The notes under the pieces were generated by a model. The model saw only the letters and a list, made by a program, of their open reading frames with translations. It ran no database searches and was not told where the DNA came from. The position numbers and the translations under genes are program-made. From CALAMC01 sp964459465 (GTDB lineage: Bacteria; Zixibacteria; MSB-5A5; GN15; PGXB01), in NCBI GenBank assembly GCA_964459465.1, contig CAYWLR010000016.1:13107-77106 (forward strand): DNA of 64,000 bases, read 5' to 3'. Positions 15,912 through 24,165 of this stretch are shown piece after piece (position 1 is the first letter of the stretch; every line of letters starts with the position of its first letter).

Positions 15912-17243
15912 ATGAAAGCTGTCAGATTATGGGGACCGGTTGTGCTGGCCGTTTTGCTGTCGGCGACCATGACGGTATCCGCCGATGAACAGGTGGCGGG
16001 CAAATGCATGACCTGTCACAAGGAAAAATCGCCCGGACTGTACAAGCAGTGGTACTCGTCACAACACGCTGTCCATAAAGTCACCTGCCTGGACTGCCAT
16101 CGGGCCGAAAAGGGCGACAAGGATGCCTTTCACCACGAGGGCGCGCTTATCGCTACGCTGGTAACGCCCAAAGACTGTAGCCGGTGCCACGAAAAAGAGG
16201 CGCGCGAAGTCGAGAATTCATATCACGCCACCGCCGGGCTGATTCTTGAATCGCAGGATGCCTACATGGCCCATGTGGCGGGCGGTGAACCGGTCGCCAT
16301 CATGGGTTGCGAAAACTGCCACGGAGCCAAAGTCAAAATCGATCACAACTCACCGAACAAACTCTCGCGCAAGAGTTGGCCCAATTCCGGAATCGGGCGG
16401 CTCAACCCCGATGATTCCAAAGGTTCGTGCAACGCCTGTCATACCCGACACCTGTTTTCCAAGGCACAGGCGCGCCAGCCGGAAGCCTGTTCCAAATGCC
16501 ACCTCGGACCGGATCATCCGCAGAAAGAAGTATACGAAGAATCCAAACACGGGAATGCCTACTATACCAATATCGACAAAATGAATCTCGACTCCGACAG
16601 CTGGGTGGTCGGGATTGATTACTTCGACGCCCCGACTTGCGCCACCTGTCACATGTCGGCGACGCCGGCCATGAAGGCGACCCACGACGTCGGGACCAGA
16701 ATCAGCTGGACGCTTCGCCCGGCGATTTCCGAAAAGAAAGAGAACTGGCAAACCAGGCGCATGAATATGAAACAGGTCTGTGTCAACTGCCACGGCAGTA
16801 CCTTCGCCGACGGGCATTATTACCAGTATGACGCGCTGGTTAATCTGTACAACGAAAAATTCGCCAAACCGGCCGGGGAAATAATGAAGATAATCGCGAA
16901 TAAGAAACTTCTGGAAAATCCCGCCAGTTTCGGAAATAAAATCGAATGGACATATTGGGAACTGTGGCACCATGAAGGCCGCCGGGCGCGCCACGGCGCC
17001 TCCATGATGGGCCCCGATTACACCTGGTGGCACGGTTTGTATGAAGTCGCCCAGCATTTCTATTTCAAACTGCTGCCGGAGGCAAGGCAGTTCAACGACC
17101 CCGACGTCGACACCTACATCGACAAACTGTTGACCGAAGACGAAATGCACGCCTGGCTGTCGCGGACGGCGTCTGATTTAAAAGAAGATATCAGGTCGGG
17201 AAAAATGCAGCAGATTTACGAAAAAATGTATCAGTCCAAGTAG
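15912..17243 (+). CDS. Octaheme c-type cytochrome, hydroxylamine oxidoreductase (HAO) family
   Basis: 443 residues; signal peptide to about residue 24. Eight CxxCH heme sites at 32, 59, 89, 133, 173, 193, 243 and 290, matching the HAO octaheme layout. HAO-family enzymes interconvert hydroxylamine, nitric oxide, nitrite or hydrazine in the periplasm. The post-heme helical region contains MGPDYTWWHGLYEV; the Tyr at about 369 should be compared with the Tyr that cross-links to the catalytic heme in oxidative HAO and is absent in reductive forms. With a NapC-type cytochrome next door able to deliver quinol electrons, a reductive role (nitrite or hydroxylamine reduction) is the simpler reading, but this is inference. 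Reads directly into the next gene. Confidence 0.88.
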   Translation: MKAVRLWGPVVLAVLLSATMTVSADEQVAGKCMTCHKEKSPGLYKQWYSSQHAVHKVTCLDCHRAEKGDKDAFHHEGALIATLVTPKDCSRCHEKEAREVENSYHATAGLILESQDAYMAHVAGGEPVAIMGCENCHGAKVKIDHNSPNKLSRKSWPNSGIGRLNPDDSKGSCNACHTRHLFSKAQARQPEACSKCHLGPDHPQKEVYEESKHGNAYYTNIDKMNLDSDSWVVGIDYFDAPTCATCHMSATPAMKATHDVGTRISWTLRPAISEKKENWQTRRMNMKQVCVNCHGSTFADGHYYQYDALVNLYNEKFAKPAGEIMKIIANKKLLENPASFGNKIEWTYWELWHHEGRRARHGASMMGPDYTWWHGLYEVAQHFYFKLLPEARQFNDPDVDTYIDKLLTEDEMHAWLSRTASDLKEDIRSGKMQQIYEKMYQSK

Positions 17244-17252
17244 AGGCCGAAA

Positions 17253-18746
17253 TTGTTCGAACGGTACAAGAGATTCATTCGGGCACTTTCGCAAAGCCGC
17301 ATCGGTCTGCTGGGTGTCATCCTGACGACTTCTTCGTTCGTCGCTTTTATTGTCCTGGAGCTCGCCCGTCTTCTGGGCGTGGTGACCAATGCCTATGTCG
17401 GGTTGATAACGTACCTGGTGTTTCCGGCGGTTTTTGTGTTCGGCCTGCTCTTGATACCGGTGGGCTGGTGGTATTTGAAAAGAAAAACGGGTCGGACAGG
17501 ACGTGAACTTATCGAGCGTTCGTTCGGAGCCGATGCCAAAGCCTCATTTTTCGGCTCCAGAGTGTTTTTAACCATCAGCTCTTTAACTCTGATTAATATC
17601 CTGTTCCTGGCGGCAGCGAGCACCCGTATGCTCGGGTTCATGGATACCCCGCGCTTCTGCGGCACGGCCTGCCACAGCGTCATGAATCCGGAATGGGTGA
17701 CATACCAGACATCGCCGCATGCACGCGTTCGCTGTGTCGATTGTCACGTGGGTGAAGGGGCCGGGGCATTAATTGACAGCAAACTCAACGGAGCCTGGCA
17801 GATTATATCGTTAACCTTTGATTTGCTGGAGCGTCCGATCCCGACTCCGGTGCATCAACTTCGCCCCGCCCGCGAAACCTGCGAAAAGTGTCACTGGCCG
17901 GAAAAATTTTATGGCAGCCGCCTGACCCGGATTGTCCATTATCAGGATGATTCACTTGTCACGCCCAGATATACTACTTTAAATCTCAAGGTTGATGCCG
18001 GCATTGGCGCCGGTTATGCCGGTATACACTGGCATGTGGCCAAAGACAACGAAGTACGCTATGCTTCGATTGACGACGAACGCGAACGGATGCTCTGGGT
18101 GGAGCGCTTGCTCCCCGATGGTTCATACAAGCGTTATATCAACCGGGCCATAATCGGCACAACCACCGACAAACGTGATAATATCAGAATTCTGGATTGC
18201 ATCGATTGCCATAACCGGGCAACCCATATTTACGAAGACCCCGGCGATGGTATCGACGAGCGGCTGCGACGAGGCGAAATACCACGAACCTTGCCTTTTG
18301 CGAAAAGGGTATCCGTGCGGGCGGCCATGACACGTTACCCGGACATGAAATCGGCCCGCGATGGTATCGCCAACGAAGTGCGCGGTTTTTACGACCGCAA
18401 TTATCCCCGAATCGCCATGACCCGGTCAACCGCGATTGACGGTGTCATCGAAGCCGTGTATGCCATGTACGAACGCAATATCCATCCGCAAATGAAAATA
18501 GAATGGGGTTCATATCCAAGTCATCTGGGCCACCGGGGTGATGGCGGCTGCTTCCGGTGTCATAGTCAAAATCTTGTCGCCGATGACGGATCGCATATTT
18601 CTAATGATTGCACGCTGTGTCACTCCATATTGGCTTATGACTGCGAAACGCCCTTTGAATATCTGCTTGTTCCGGATACGGCCAGGGCGGAATATGAAAT
18701 GCATCGCCATCTTCACGATGAGTTTCTGATTTATCTCGAAAAGTAA
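17253..18746 (+). CDS. NapC/NirT-like membrane multiheme cytochrome c
   Basis: 497 residues. Two TM helices near 20-40 and 47-67 and a third near 105-125 anchor it; the rest faces the periplasm. Six heme sites: FCGTACH (a CX3CH form), CVDCH, CEKCH, CIDCH, CFRCH and CTLCH. The first part (CGTACHSVMNPEW...SPHARVRCVDCHVGEG) is the NapC/NirT quinol-dehydrogenase signature. Expected role: take electrons from menaquinol and pass them to the octaheme cytochrome encoded 9 bases upstream. The start is TTG 17253 with weak GAGGCC before it, so translation is probably coupled to the upstream gene. The C-terminal extension with two extra hemes is longer than classical NapC (about 200 residues). Confidence 0.85.
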   Translation: MFERYKRFIRALSQSRIGLLGVILTTSSFVAFIVLELARLLGVVTNAYVGLITYLVFPAVFVFGLLLIPVGWWYLKRKTGRTGRELIERSFGADAKASFFGSRVFLTISSLTLINILFLAAASTRMLGFMDTPRFCGTACHSVMNPEWVTYQTSPHARVRCVDCHVGEGAGALIDSKLNGAWQIISLTFDLLERPIPTPVHQLRPARETCEKCHWPEKFYGSRLTRIVHYQDDSLVTPRYTTLNLKVDAGIGAGYAGIHWHVAKDNEVRYASIDDERERMLWVERLLPDGSYKRYINRAIIGTTTDKRDNIRILDCIDCHNRATHIYEDPGDGIDERLRRGEIPRTLPFAKRVSVRAAMTRYPDMKSARDGIANEVRGFYDRNYPRIAMTRSTAIDGVIEAVYAMYERNIHPQMKIEWGSYPSHLGHRGDGGCFRCHSQNLVADDGSHISNDCTLCHSILAYDCETPFEYLLVPDTARAEYEMHRHLHDEFLIYLEK

Positions 18747-18751
18747 ATGCC

Positions 18752-18790
18752 AAAAAAATGCGGCCGACCATTAATCTTCTGGTCGGCCGC
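18752..18790 (-). terminator. Terminator-like hairpin facing the minus strand
   Basis: GCGGCCGACCA (18760-18770) with TGGTCGGCCGC (18780-18790), a perfect 11-bp stem; A7 on the plus strand (18752-18758) gives a U tract for minus-strand transcripts. It would end the fasciclin transcript about 195 bases after its stop and may also end the plus-strand cytochrome operon. Confidence 0.7.
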
Positions 18791-18985
18791 TATTGGCAAT
18801 CACGAAACGGCAGGATTTATATGTCGTCTCCCGGGAGCTATGTCTCGCGAGCAGGACAAACGGTTCCGTTGGGGGACAACCGTGCTCTTGACCATTTCTC
18901 TTGCTTCGAAACCATTTGCCTGCTCATTTTACTATTTTTATATCTCTGTTATATTGCCAAATCGTTGTTGTTTAAACTACCGCCA

Positions 18986-20008
18986 TTACGGAATAAGGAC
19001 GTTGTCGATTATGTGAATCACGCCGTTTTTGGCCATGATATCGACCACGAGGACGTTGGCGTCATTCACCTTTACCCCGCCGTTGACGGTGATATCAACC
19101 GTACCACCGTTGACCATGGTGGCCTCGGTCAGATTTACCACGTCGGCTGATGTCACCTTACCGGCAACGACATGATACAGCAGGATATTGGACAAAGTGA
19201 CGGGATCCTGAACCAGGGCTTCCAGAGTTCCAGCCGGAAGAGCTCCGAAGGCGGCGTCGGTCGGGCCGAAGACGGTAAAGGGGCCACCGCTCCGCACCGT
19301 ATTTCTAAGACCGGCGGCGTCAATGGCCACGGCCAGGGTCTTGAGTCCAGACAGACGCGTAACCGTGTAAAGATCTATGTATTTGGTAAGCCACTGCAAT
19401 TTGCCGTTCTGAATCAGATAGGCAATAAGGCCGCCGCCGAAATAATTGCCCGCAGCCTTGATGGCCATCTCCCGACTTGACGCCTGGCTGGCGTTGGGGA
19501 TGACGACGGCATCGATAACATGAATAATACCGTTGCTGGCCCGGATGTCGGTAACAATAATATTGGCATTATCAATCTTGACACTGTTTCCGGTAACGGT
19601 AATGGTCAAATCGGCGCCATTAAGAGTCGGAATGGTCGTTTGTTTCACGACTTCTTCGGCCGTGACTTCACCGACAGTAACATGATAAGTCAATATAGCC
19701 GTCAGGGCATCGATGTCCTGCAGTAACGCTTCCACCGTTCCGGCCGGAAGAGCCGCAAAGGCTTCATCGGTCGGGGCAAAAACGGTCAGAGGCCCTTCGC
19801 TTTTTAGGGCATCAACAAGATTGGCAGCCTGGGCGGCAGCCAGAAGAGTGTTAAAATTACCGGCCGCGGCCGCGGTTTCAACTATATCCATAGTCGGCCG
19901 AGAATTGCCGCTGTTCATGGGATTTTTGTCGTCATCGCTGCAACCGATAGCCATGAAAATGGTCAGTCCGGCCAGCAAAATCGTCGAAGCGGTTTTTTTG
20001 AGTCTCAT
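18986..20008 (-). CDS. Two-domain fasciclin (FAS1) lipoprotein
   Basis: 340 residues; the lipobox FMAIGC gives a lipidated Cys23. Two FAS1 domains follow: each has a TVFAPTDEAF-type H1 motif (GPLTVFAPTDEAFAALPAGT and GPFTVFGPTDAAFGALPAGT), an ILLYHV-type middle and an IHVID/IHIID H2 motif at the end. FAS1 domains mediate adhesion; in bacteria they are often surface or periplasmic and their ligands are unknown. I place the start at ATG 20008, which has AAGGAGAAAG just upstream, rather than at the in-frame ATG at 20044. It is downstream of the DUF378 gene on the same strand (73 bases apart) and faces the CarH-like regulator divergently. Confidence 0.88.
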   Translation of the reverse strand: MRLKKTASTILLAGLTIFMAIGCSDDDKNPMNSGNSRPTMDIVETAAAAGNFNTLLAAAQAANLVDALKSEGPLTVFAPTDEAFAALPAGTVEALLQDIDALTAILTYHVTVGEVTAEEVVKQTTIPTLNGADLTITVTGNSVKIDNANIIVTDIRASNGIIHVIDAVVIPNASQASSREMAIKAAGNYFGGGLIAYLIQNGKLQWLTKYIDLYTVTRLSGLKTLAVAIDAAGLRNTVRSGGPFTVFGPTDAAFGALPAGTLEALVQDPVTLSNILLYHVVAGKVTSADVVNLTEATMVNGGTVDITVNGGVKVNDANVLVVDIMAKNGVIHIIDNVLIP

Positions 20009-20081
20009 TTCTTTCTCCTTCATTTCGTGAATTTGTTTTTTCATTTTGAGCGTTAAGGTTAACTTTCCGGTCGTGTCTTGC

Positions 20082-20288
20082 TTAGCGCTCGGCCCAGCGG
20101 CGCTGAATGGATTTCACCTGCAATACTTGATACAAGGCCGAGAATCCCACCAGGGTATAAACAATCGTGGCCACAACACTGGTGCCAAAAAGAGCCGCCA
20201 CCAGATTGACATTGAACAGACCGACCAGACCCCAGTTTAGTCCTCCAACCACGAGGAGGATTGCGACGATGATGTCCAGTTTTTTCAT
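20082..20288 (-). CDS. DUF378 small membrane protein
   Basis: 68 residues. The LDIIVAILLVVGGLNWGLVG start followed by FNVNLVAALFG and a second TM helix ending in YQVLQ is the DUF378 (YuzA-like) pattern. Two TM helices, no known function. The ATG at 20288 with AAGGAGAAG upstream is preferred over the in-frame ATG at 20321. Transcribed away from the CarH-like gene; the 11-bp phased repeats at 20345-20388 lie about 57 bases upstream, placing it under likely control of that regulator together with the fasciclin gene. Confidence 0.85.
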   Translation of the reverse strand: MKKLDIIVAILLVVGGLNWGLVGLFNVNLVAALFGTSVVATIVYTLVGFSALYQVLQVKSIQRRWAER

Positions 20289-20344
20289 TTTACTTCTCCT
20301 TGTTTTGGTTTTAGTTTTCATGTTACATAAGCCCTAACAGAGTC

Positions 20345-20388
20345 TGTCTAAAAATTGTTCCATAAATGTCTATAATTATTCTATTATT
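20345..20388 (-). promoter_or_regulatory. Candidate CarH-type operator: 11-bp phased direct repeats
   Basis: Repeat units begin exactly every 11 bases: TGTCTA (20345), TGTTCC (20356), TGTCTA (20367), ATTCTA (20378), each followed by an AT-rich pentamer. On the minus strand TGTCTA reads TAGACA, close to a -35 box. 11-bp direct repeats are the form bound head-to-tail by CarH tetramers. The site lies upstream of the DUF378 gene. Confidence 0.55.
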
Positions 20389-20464
20389 TTCGATATTTTT
20401 TATTTTTCCTGTTTTCTTCGATATTATATTATTCATATAACCCAATGATTTATGGCCGTTTTCC

Positions 20465-20490
20465 TTGACATTTAATTGTATTTGTATAAA
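20465..20490 (+). promoter_or_regulatory. Putative promoter of the CarH-like gene
   Basis: TTGACA (20465-20470) and TATAAA (20485-20490). The 14-base spacer is short; a poorer hexamer TAAATT at 20487 gives 16. The repeats at 20506 would then lie in the early transcribed region. Confidence 0.4.
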
Positions 20491-20505
20491 TTAATAGAAC
20501 ATTAT

Positions 20506-20530
20506 TGTCTAATATATGTTTATATAGACA
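20506..20530 (+). promoter_or_regulatory. Second candidate operator, autoregulatory
   Basis: TGTCTA (20506) and TGTTTA (20517) repeat at 11 bases; the site also reads as an inverted repeat TGTCTA...TAGACA (20506-20511 with 20525-20530). It lies 23-47 bases upstream of the regulator start codon. Confidence 0.5.
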
Positions 20531-20552
20531 GATGAAAACAAATGGATAAAAT

Positions 20553-21488
20553 ATGACAAATGCCAAACATTCCATAGGAGCGGTGGCCAAACGAACCGGT
20601 CTCTCCACTTATGTGATAAGAGTATGGGAGAAGCGGTATCGGGCCATTGAGCCGGACCGAACAGAAACCCGCCGTCGCCTTTTTTCGGACCGTGAGATTG
20701 AGCGCCTGATTCTTTTGAAAAAAGCCACCGAAATGGGGGAAAGTATCGGCCAGATTTCAAGTTTATCAGATGAGGTCTTAAAAAAACTGGTCGGCGATAG
20801 CAGCGTTAAAATCTCGTCAACTTTTAATGCGCCTGATGATGCCGGCATTGCCATAGATTATCTCGATAAAAGTCTTGATGCCGTCAGAAGCCTGGATGCC
20901 ACGGGGCTGGAAAGTATCCTGAATGACGCCGCTATTGCTGTCAGCAAGCCGGTTTTACTGGAAAGAATATTGGGACCGCTCATGTATAAAATCGGCGATT
21001 TATGGCGCGATGGCCAACTCAAAGTGGTTCATGAACATCTGGCTTCAGCGGTTGTCCGCACTTTTTTGGGCAATCTCGCCAGCACTTATCGTCCATCCCA
21101 GAATGCCCCGGCAATAGTTGTGACGACACCGGTGGGGCAATGGCATGAATTCGGGGCTTTAATGGCTGTTATTGCGGCACTTCGGATAGGTTGGCGGGCC
21201 ATATATCTGGGCCCGAATATCCCGGCCGATGAAATCGCCAGTGCCGTCAAATCCAACGGCGCCCGGGCGGTGGCGTTAAGTTTGATTTATCCGGCCGATG
21301 ATCCCGATATCGAACGAGAACTTGTCAGTTTGCGCAAATATGTCGGCGGCCAGGTGGCTATATATGTCGGTGGGCGAGCCGCAGCCAATTACACCGAGGT
21401 CATCAGGGATATCGGGGCCATTGCCATTTCGAAACTAACTGACTTCCAAAGACATTTTGATTTGTCATCCACTTTTCAGGCCAAATAA
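20553..21488 (+). CDS. CarH/LitR-like MerR-family regulator with B12-binding domain
   Basis: 311 residues. N-terminal MerR winged helix (IGAVAKRTGLSTYVIRVWEK, residues about 8-27), then the helical cap with W151-x9-E161-H162 (LWRDGQLKVVHEH), which is the light-sensing Wx9EH signature of CarH, then a Rossmann B12-binding domain with H198 in VGQWHEFG as the expected lower cobalt ligand. This fits an adenosylcobalamin photoreceptor that represses in the dark as a tetramer and releases DNA in light. A light response is inferred from the motif, not shown. It is divergent from DUF378 and fasciclin genes with 11-bp repeats on both sides of the intergenic region. No carotenoid genes are in the window, so the regulon is unusual. 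Confidence 0.88.
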   Translation: MTNAKHSIGAVAKRTGLSTYVIRVWEKRYRAIEPDRTETRRRLFSDREIERLILLKKATEMGESIGQISSLSDEVLKKLVGDSSVKISSTFNAPDDAGIAIDYLDKSLDAVRSLDATGLESILNDAAIAVSKPVLLERILGPLMYKIGDLWRDGQLKVVHEHLASAVVRTFLGNLASTYRPSQNAPAIVVTTPVGQWHEFGALMAVIAALRIGWRAIYLGPNIPADEIASAVKSNGARAVALSLIYPADDPDIERELVSLRKYVGGQVAIYVGGRAAANYTEVIRDIGAIAISKLTDFQRHFDLSSTFQAK

Positions 21489-21519
21489 AATAAGCGTCAA
21501 ACTTGTCGTCTGACGCTTA
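21483..21519 (-). terminator. Terminator of pepF
   Basis: Stem TAAGCGTCA/TGACGCTTA (21491-21499 with 21511-21519); on the minus strand the hairpin is followed by TTTTATTT. It lies between the convergent pepF and CarH-like genes and slightly overlaps the latter's end. Confidence 0.65.
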
Positions 21520-21555
21520 CCAGGTCTCGTGGCATCTTCAAATTATGACAATACA

Positions 21556-23370
21556 TCAAACGCCCGCCAGTCGGGCGACTTCGTCAACCTGTTCGCCAAA
21601 CAACTTTATGGTTGCCAGAACCGGTTCCGGAGTTGTCATATCGACCCCGCATTTTTTCAGTTGATTGATCGGATAGTCGTTGCCGCCCGATGAAATCAGT
21701 TCCAGATACTTGTCGATAATTCCTTTTTCACCGGACAGAAATTTATCCAGAATCGCCTGTGAGGCGGCGTATGACGTCGCATACTGAAACACGTAGTACG
21801 TCATATAGAAATGCGGAATGCGCGACCATTTGTACTGCGCGAATTCATCGACCTTTAGTGTCGGGCCGTAGTATTTAACCAGCAGGTCGGTCCACATTTG
21901 TCCCAGGATTTCCGGCGACAGCGCCTGACCGTTTTCGACGTGCGCATGAATCATGAGCTCGAAATGCGCAAACTGCACCTGATGGAAAAATGTGCCCTTG
22001 GTGTTGTCGATATGGCGATTCAGCAGAAACAGCTTTTGTTTGGGATCATCGGTCTTTTTCAAAAGGTACTGCAACAGGAACCCTTCGTTCAAAGTAGAGG
22101 CCACTTCGGCCACGAATGTCGAGTATTGCGACTTGACATAGTGCTGGTGGCGCGATGATAGATAGCTGTGCAGAGCATGACCCATCTCATGGGCGAGGGT
22201 GAACATGTTGTCCACGGTATCGTTGTAGTTCATCAAAACAAAGGGATGATGCAAATAATTGCCGCTGTTATAGGCACCGCCGCCCTTGCCCTCGGTTTCG
22301 AAAACGTCCACCCAGCGGTTTTCGAATCCCTGCTTCATAACGGAGACGTATTTTTCACCCAGCGGGCGGACCGCCTCGAGTACCTGCCGAACCGCATCGT
22401 CATAGGGAATCTCGTAATCCTGCTCCGGGAAAAGAGGATTGTAAATATCATAGGGATACAATTCGTCCAGCTTGAGTATTTTTTTCCGCAGGGCCATCCA
22501 CCGATGCAGGCCTTCGAGATGGTTCTCGGTTGTCTCGATAAGCGACTTATACACGGCCATCGGAATATTATGGGCATCAAGCGCCATCTCCAGAGAACTC
22601 TTGTAGTTGCGGGCACGCGAATAAAATATGTCGCCGTTAACAGCACTGGCCAGAGATGCACCAAGGCAGTTGATATGGTCTTTGTATGCCCCCATGAAGG
22701 CGTCGTTGGCGTCGCGGCGGACTCGACGGTCACTCGACTCCATGAACCTGGCAAAACGCTGGCGTGTGAGCGGGACCTCCTGTCCCTTTTCATCTTTGAT
22801 AGCGGGATATTTCATATCGGCGTCATCGAGCATGCTGAAAATGGTTTCTGGTCCACGGGCGATCATGGCCGACTGGGCCAGAAGCTGCTCGACTTCAGCC
22901 GAACGGATATGGGCGCGCGAACGGATTAACTCCTCGATCATAAAATCGTAAATATCCGTCTTCGGGAAATCCGCGGCCAGAGAACGCAGCGTTCTATCAT
23001 CGAGGGTGAGAAGTTCCGGTTCGACAAATGACCAGGCCGCGGCGGCTTGGGAATGAAGCATGGCGGCGCGCTCGGTCAACGCCTGGTATTTCGATTGACG
23101 GTTATCGAGGTCCTGGTTGAGCCGGGCGTACTGGTACAAGTTGGCGCAAATCAAGGATATTTGGGCCTTTATTTCCAGACATTCGAAAAGAGTTTGAGCG
23201 GATGCGCCGAGCCGTCCCTTGAAACCGTCGGCCTTCCCTATAAGCTCCTGGACCTTTTTATAGTCGGCCTCCCAGTCATTTTCTGATGGATATATATCGG
23301 CCAGGTTCCATTTGTATTGGTCGGAAATATCCTGCCTTTGCGGTATGGCATGCGTGGTTTGTGTGGTCAT
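21556..23370 (-). CDS. pepF: Oligoendopeptidase F (M3B family)
   Basis: 604 residues, the usual length of PepF. Zinc motif HEMGH within FTLAHEMGHALHSYLSS, with a downstream Glu in the STLNEGFL segment as third ligand; N-terminal QYKWNLADIYPSEND is the standard PepF opening. A cytoplasmic zinc endopeptidase acting on oligopeptides of roughly 7-17 residues. No signal peptide. Single gene, convergent with the CarH-like regulator and divergent from the isochorismatase-fold gene. The ATG at 23370 follows GGAAA. Confidence 0.93.
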   Translation of the reverse strand: MTTQTTHAIPQRQDISDQYKWNLADIYPSENDWEADYKKVQELIGKADGFKGRLGASAQTLFECLEIKAQISLICANLYQYARLNQDLDNRQSKYQALTERAAMLHSQAAAAWSFVEPELLTLDDRTLRSLAADFPKTDIYDFMIEELIRSRAHIRSAEVEQLLAQSAMIARGPETIFSMLDDADMKYPAIKDEKGQEVPLTRQRFARFMESSDRRVRRDANDAFMGAYKDHINCLGASLASAVNGDIFYSRARNYKSSLEMALDAHNIPMAVYKSLIETTENHLEGLHRWMALRKKILKLDELYPYDIYNPLFPEQDYEIPYDDAVRQVLEAVRPLGEKYVSVMKQGFENRWVDVFETEGKGGGAYNSGNYLHHPFVLMNYNDTVDNMFTLAHEMGHALHSYLSSRHQHYVKSQYSTFVAEVASTLNEGFLLQYLLKKTDDPKQKLFLLNRHIDNTKGTFFHQVQFAHFELMIHAHVENGQALSPEILGQMWTDLLVKYYGPTLKVDEFAQYKWSRIPHFYMTYYVFQYATSYAASQAILDKFLSGEKGIIDKYLELISSGGNDYPINQLKKCGVDMTTPEPVLATIKLFGEQVDEVARLAGV

Positions 23371-23528
23371 TATTTTCCTTTCGCCGCTTTATGGTCATAT
23401 TTTTCAATAAATAAAACCGGGCCCGGTCTGACAAGTTCATTTATCCCTGAATTCGTTTATTTTTTATTTTAATTGAACCGCGGGAATTTCGGGGCGTTTA
23501 TATCCCGAAACAGGTGAAAGGAAACATT

Positions 23529-24068
23529 ATGCTTACATCCGATAAAGCAGTTTTGGTCATTGTTGATGTCCAGGGCAAGCTGGCTGCCCTGATGAAAGAC
23601 AAAGAAATATTGTTCGAGAATTTGGTCCGAATGGCGCAGGGGGCGAAAGTCCTTGGCATCCCGATTATATGGAACGAGCAGGTGCCCGAAAAGCTCGGCG
23701 AGACAATTGCCCCATTAAAGGAAGTCCTGACCGACAACGCGCCGCTTGCCAAAGTCAGTTTTTCCTGCTGTGGCAATCCCGCCTTTATGGAAAAGCTTAG
23801 GGCTTTTGGCCGAAAACAGGTAATTCTGGTCGGCATCGAGACGCACATTTGCGTCTATCAAACCGCCCTGGACCTGATTAAAAACGACTACGAAATCCAT
23901 CTGGTGGTTGATGCGGTCTCATCGCGCCATGAATCCAATCGTCGGGTCGGAATCGAGAGGATGAAAGAGGCCGGAGCGATTTTGACGACGGTCGAGATGT
24001 CATTATTCGAAATGCTCGGCCGAGCCGAAGGCGAAAAATTCAGGCAAATTGCGAAGATAGTTAAGTAA
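23529..24068 (+). CDS. Isochorismatase-fold cysteine hydrolase
   Basis: 179 residues from ATG 23529, chosen because AAAGGA (23517-23522) is well placed; a GTG at 23514 is also in frame. Catalytic triad candidates: the Asp of LVIVDVQGK near residue 13, a Lys in APLAKVSFS, and the Cys of GIETHICVYQTALD. The ETHICV motif is the family signature of isochorismatase-like hydrolases (YcaC/nicotinamidase relatives). The substrate is not predictable from sequence; housekeeping amide hydrolysis is typical. No operon partner. A GC-rich hairpin follows at 24088. Confidence 0.88.
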   Translation: MLTSDKAVLVIVDVQGKLAALMKDKEILFENLVRMAQGAKVLGIPIIWNEQVPEKLGETIAPLKEVLTDNAPLAKVSFSCCGNPAFMEKLRAFGRKQVILVGIETHICVYQTALDLIKNDYEIHLVVDAVSSRHESNRRVGIERMKEAGAILTTVEMSLFEMLGRAEGEKFRQIAKIVK

Positions 24069-24087
24069 TATCATGCTGTACATATAA

Positions 24088-24115
24088 ACCCGGCGGGTTT
24101 TCAGAACCGCCGGGT
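24088..24115. terminator. Hairpin between convergent genes
   Basis: ACCCGGCGG (24088-24096) pairs with CCGCCGGGT (24107-24115), ten-base loop. It lies between the ends of the isochorismatase-fold gene and trpB2. The T tract is weak on both strands. Confidence 0.5.
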
Positions 24116-24165
24116 ATCCATCGGATTTCTTCCATCATCCGCCAATTGTGATTCAACCAGAATGA

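Noticed and set aside
18791..18985. Region after the fasciclin gene considered as a riboswitch
   Set aside because: Some hairpins can be drawn (for example around CTCCCGGGAG), but no known riboswitch core is seen, and it is downstream rather than upstream of a gene.
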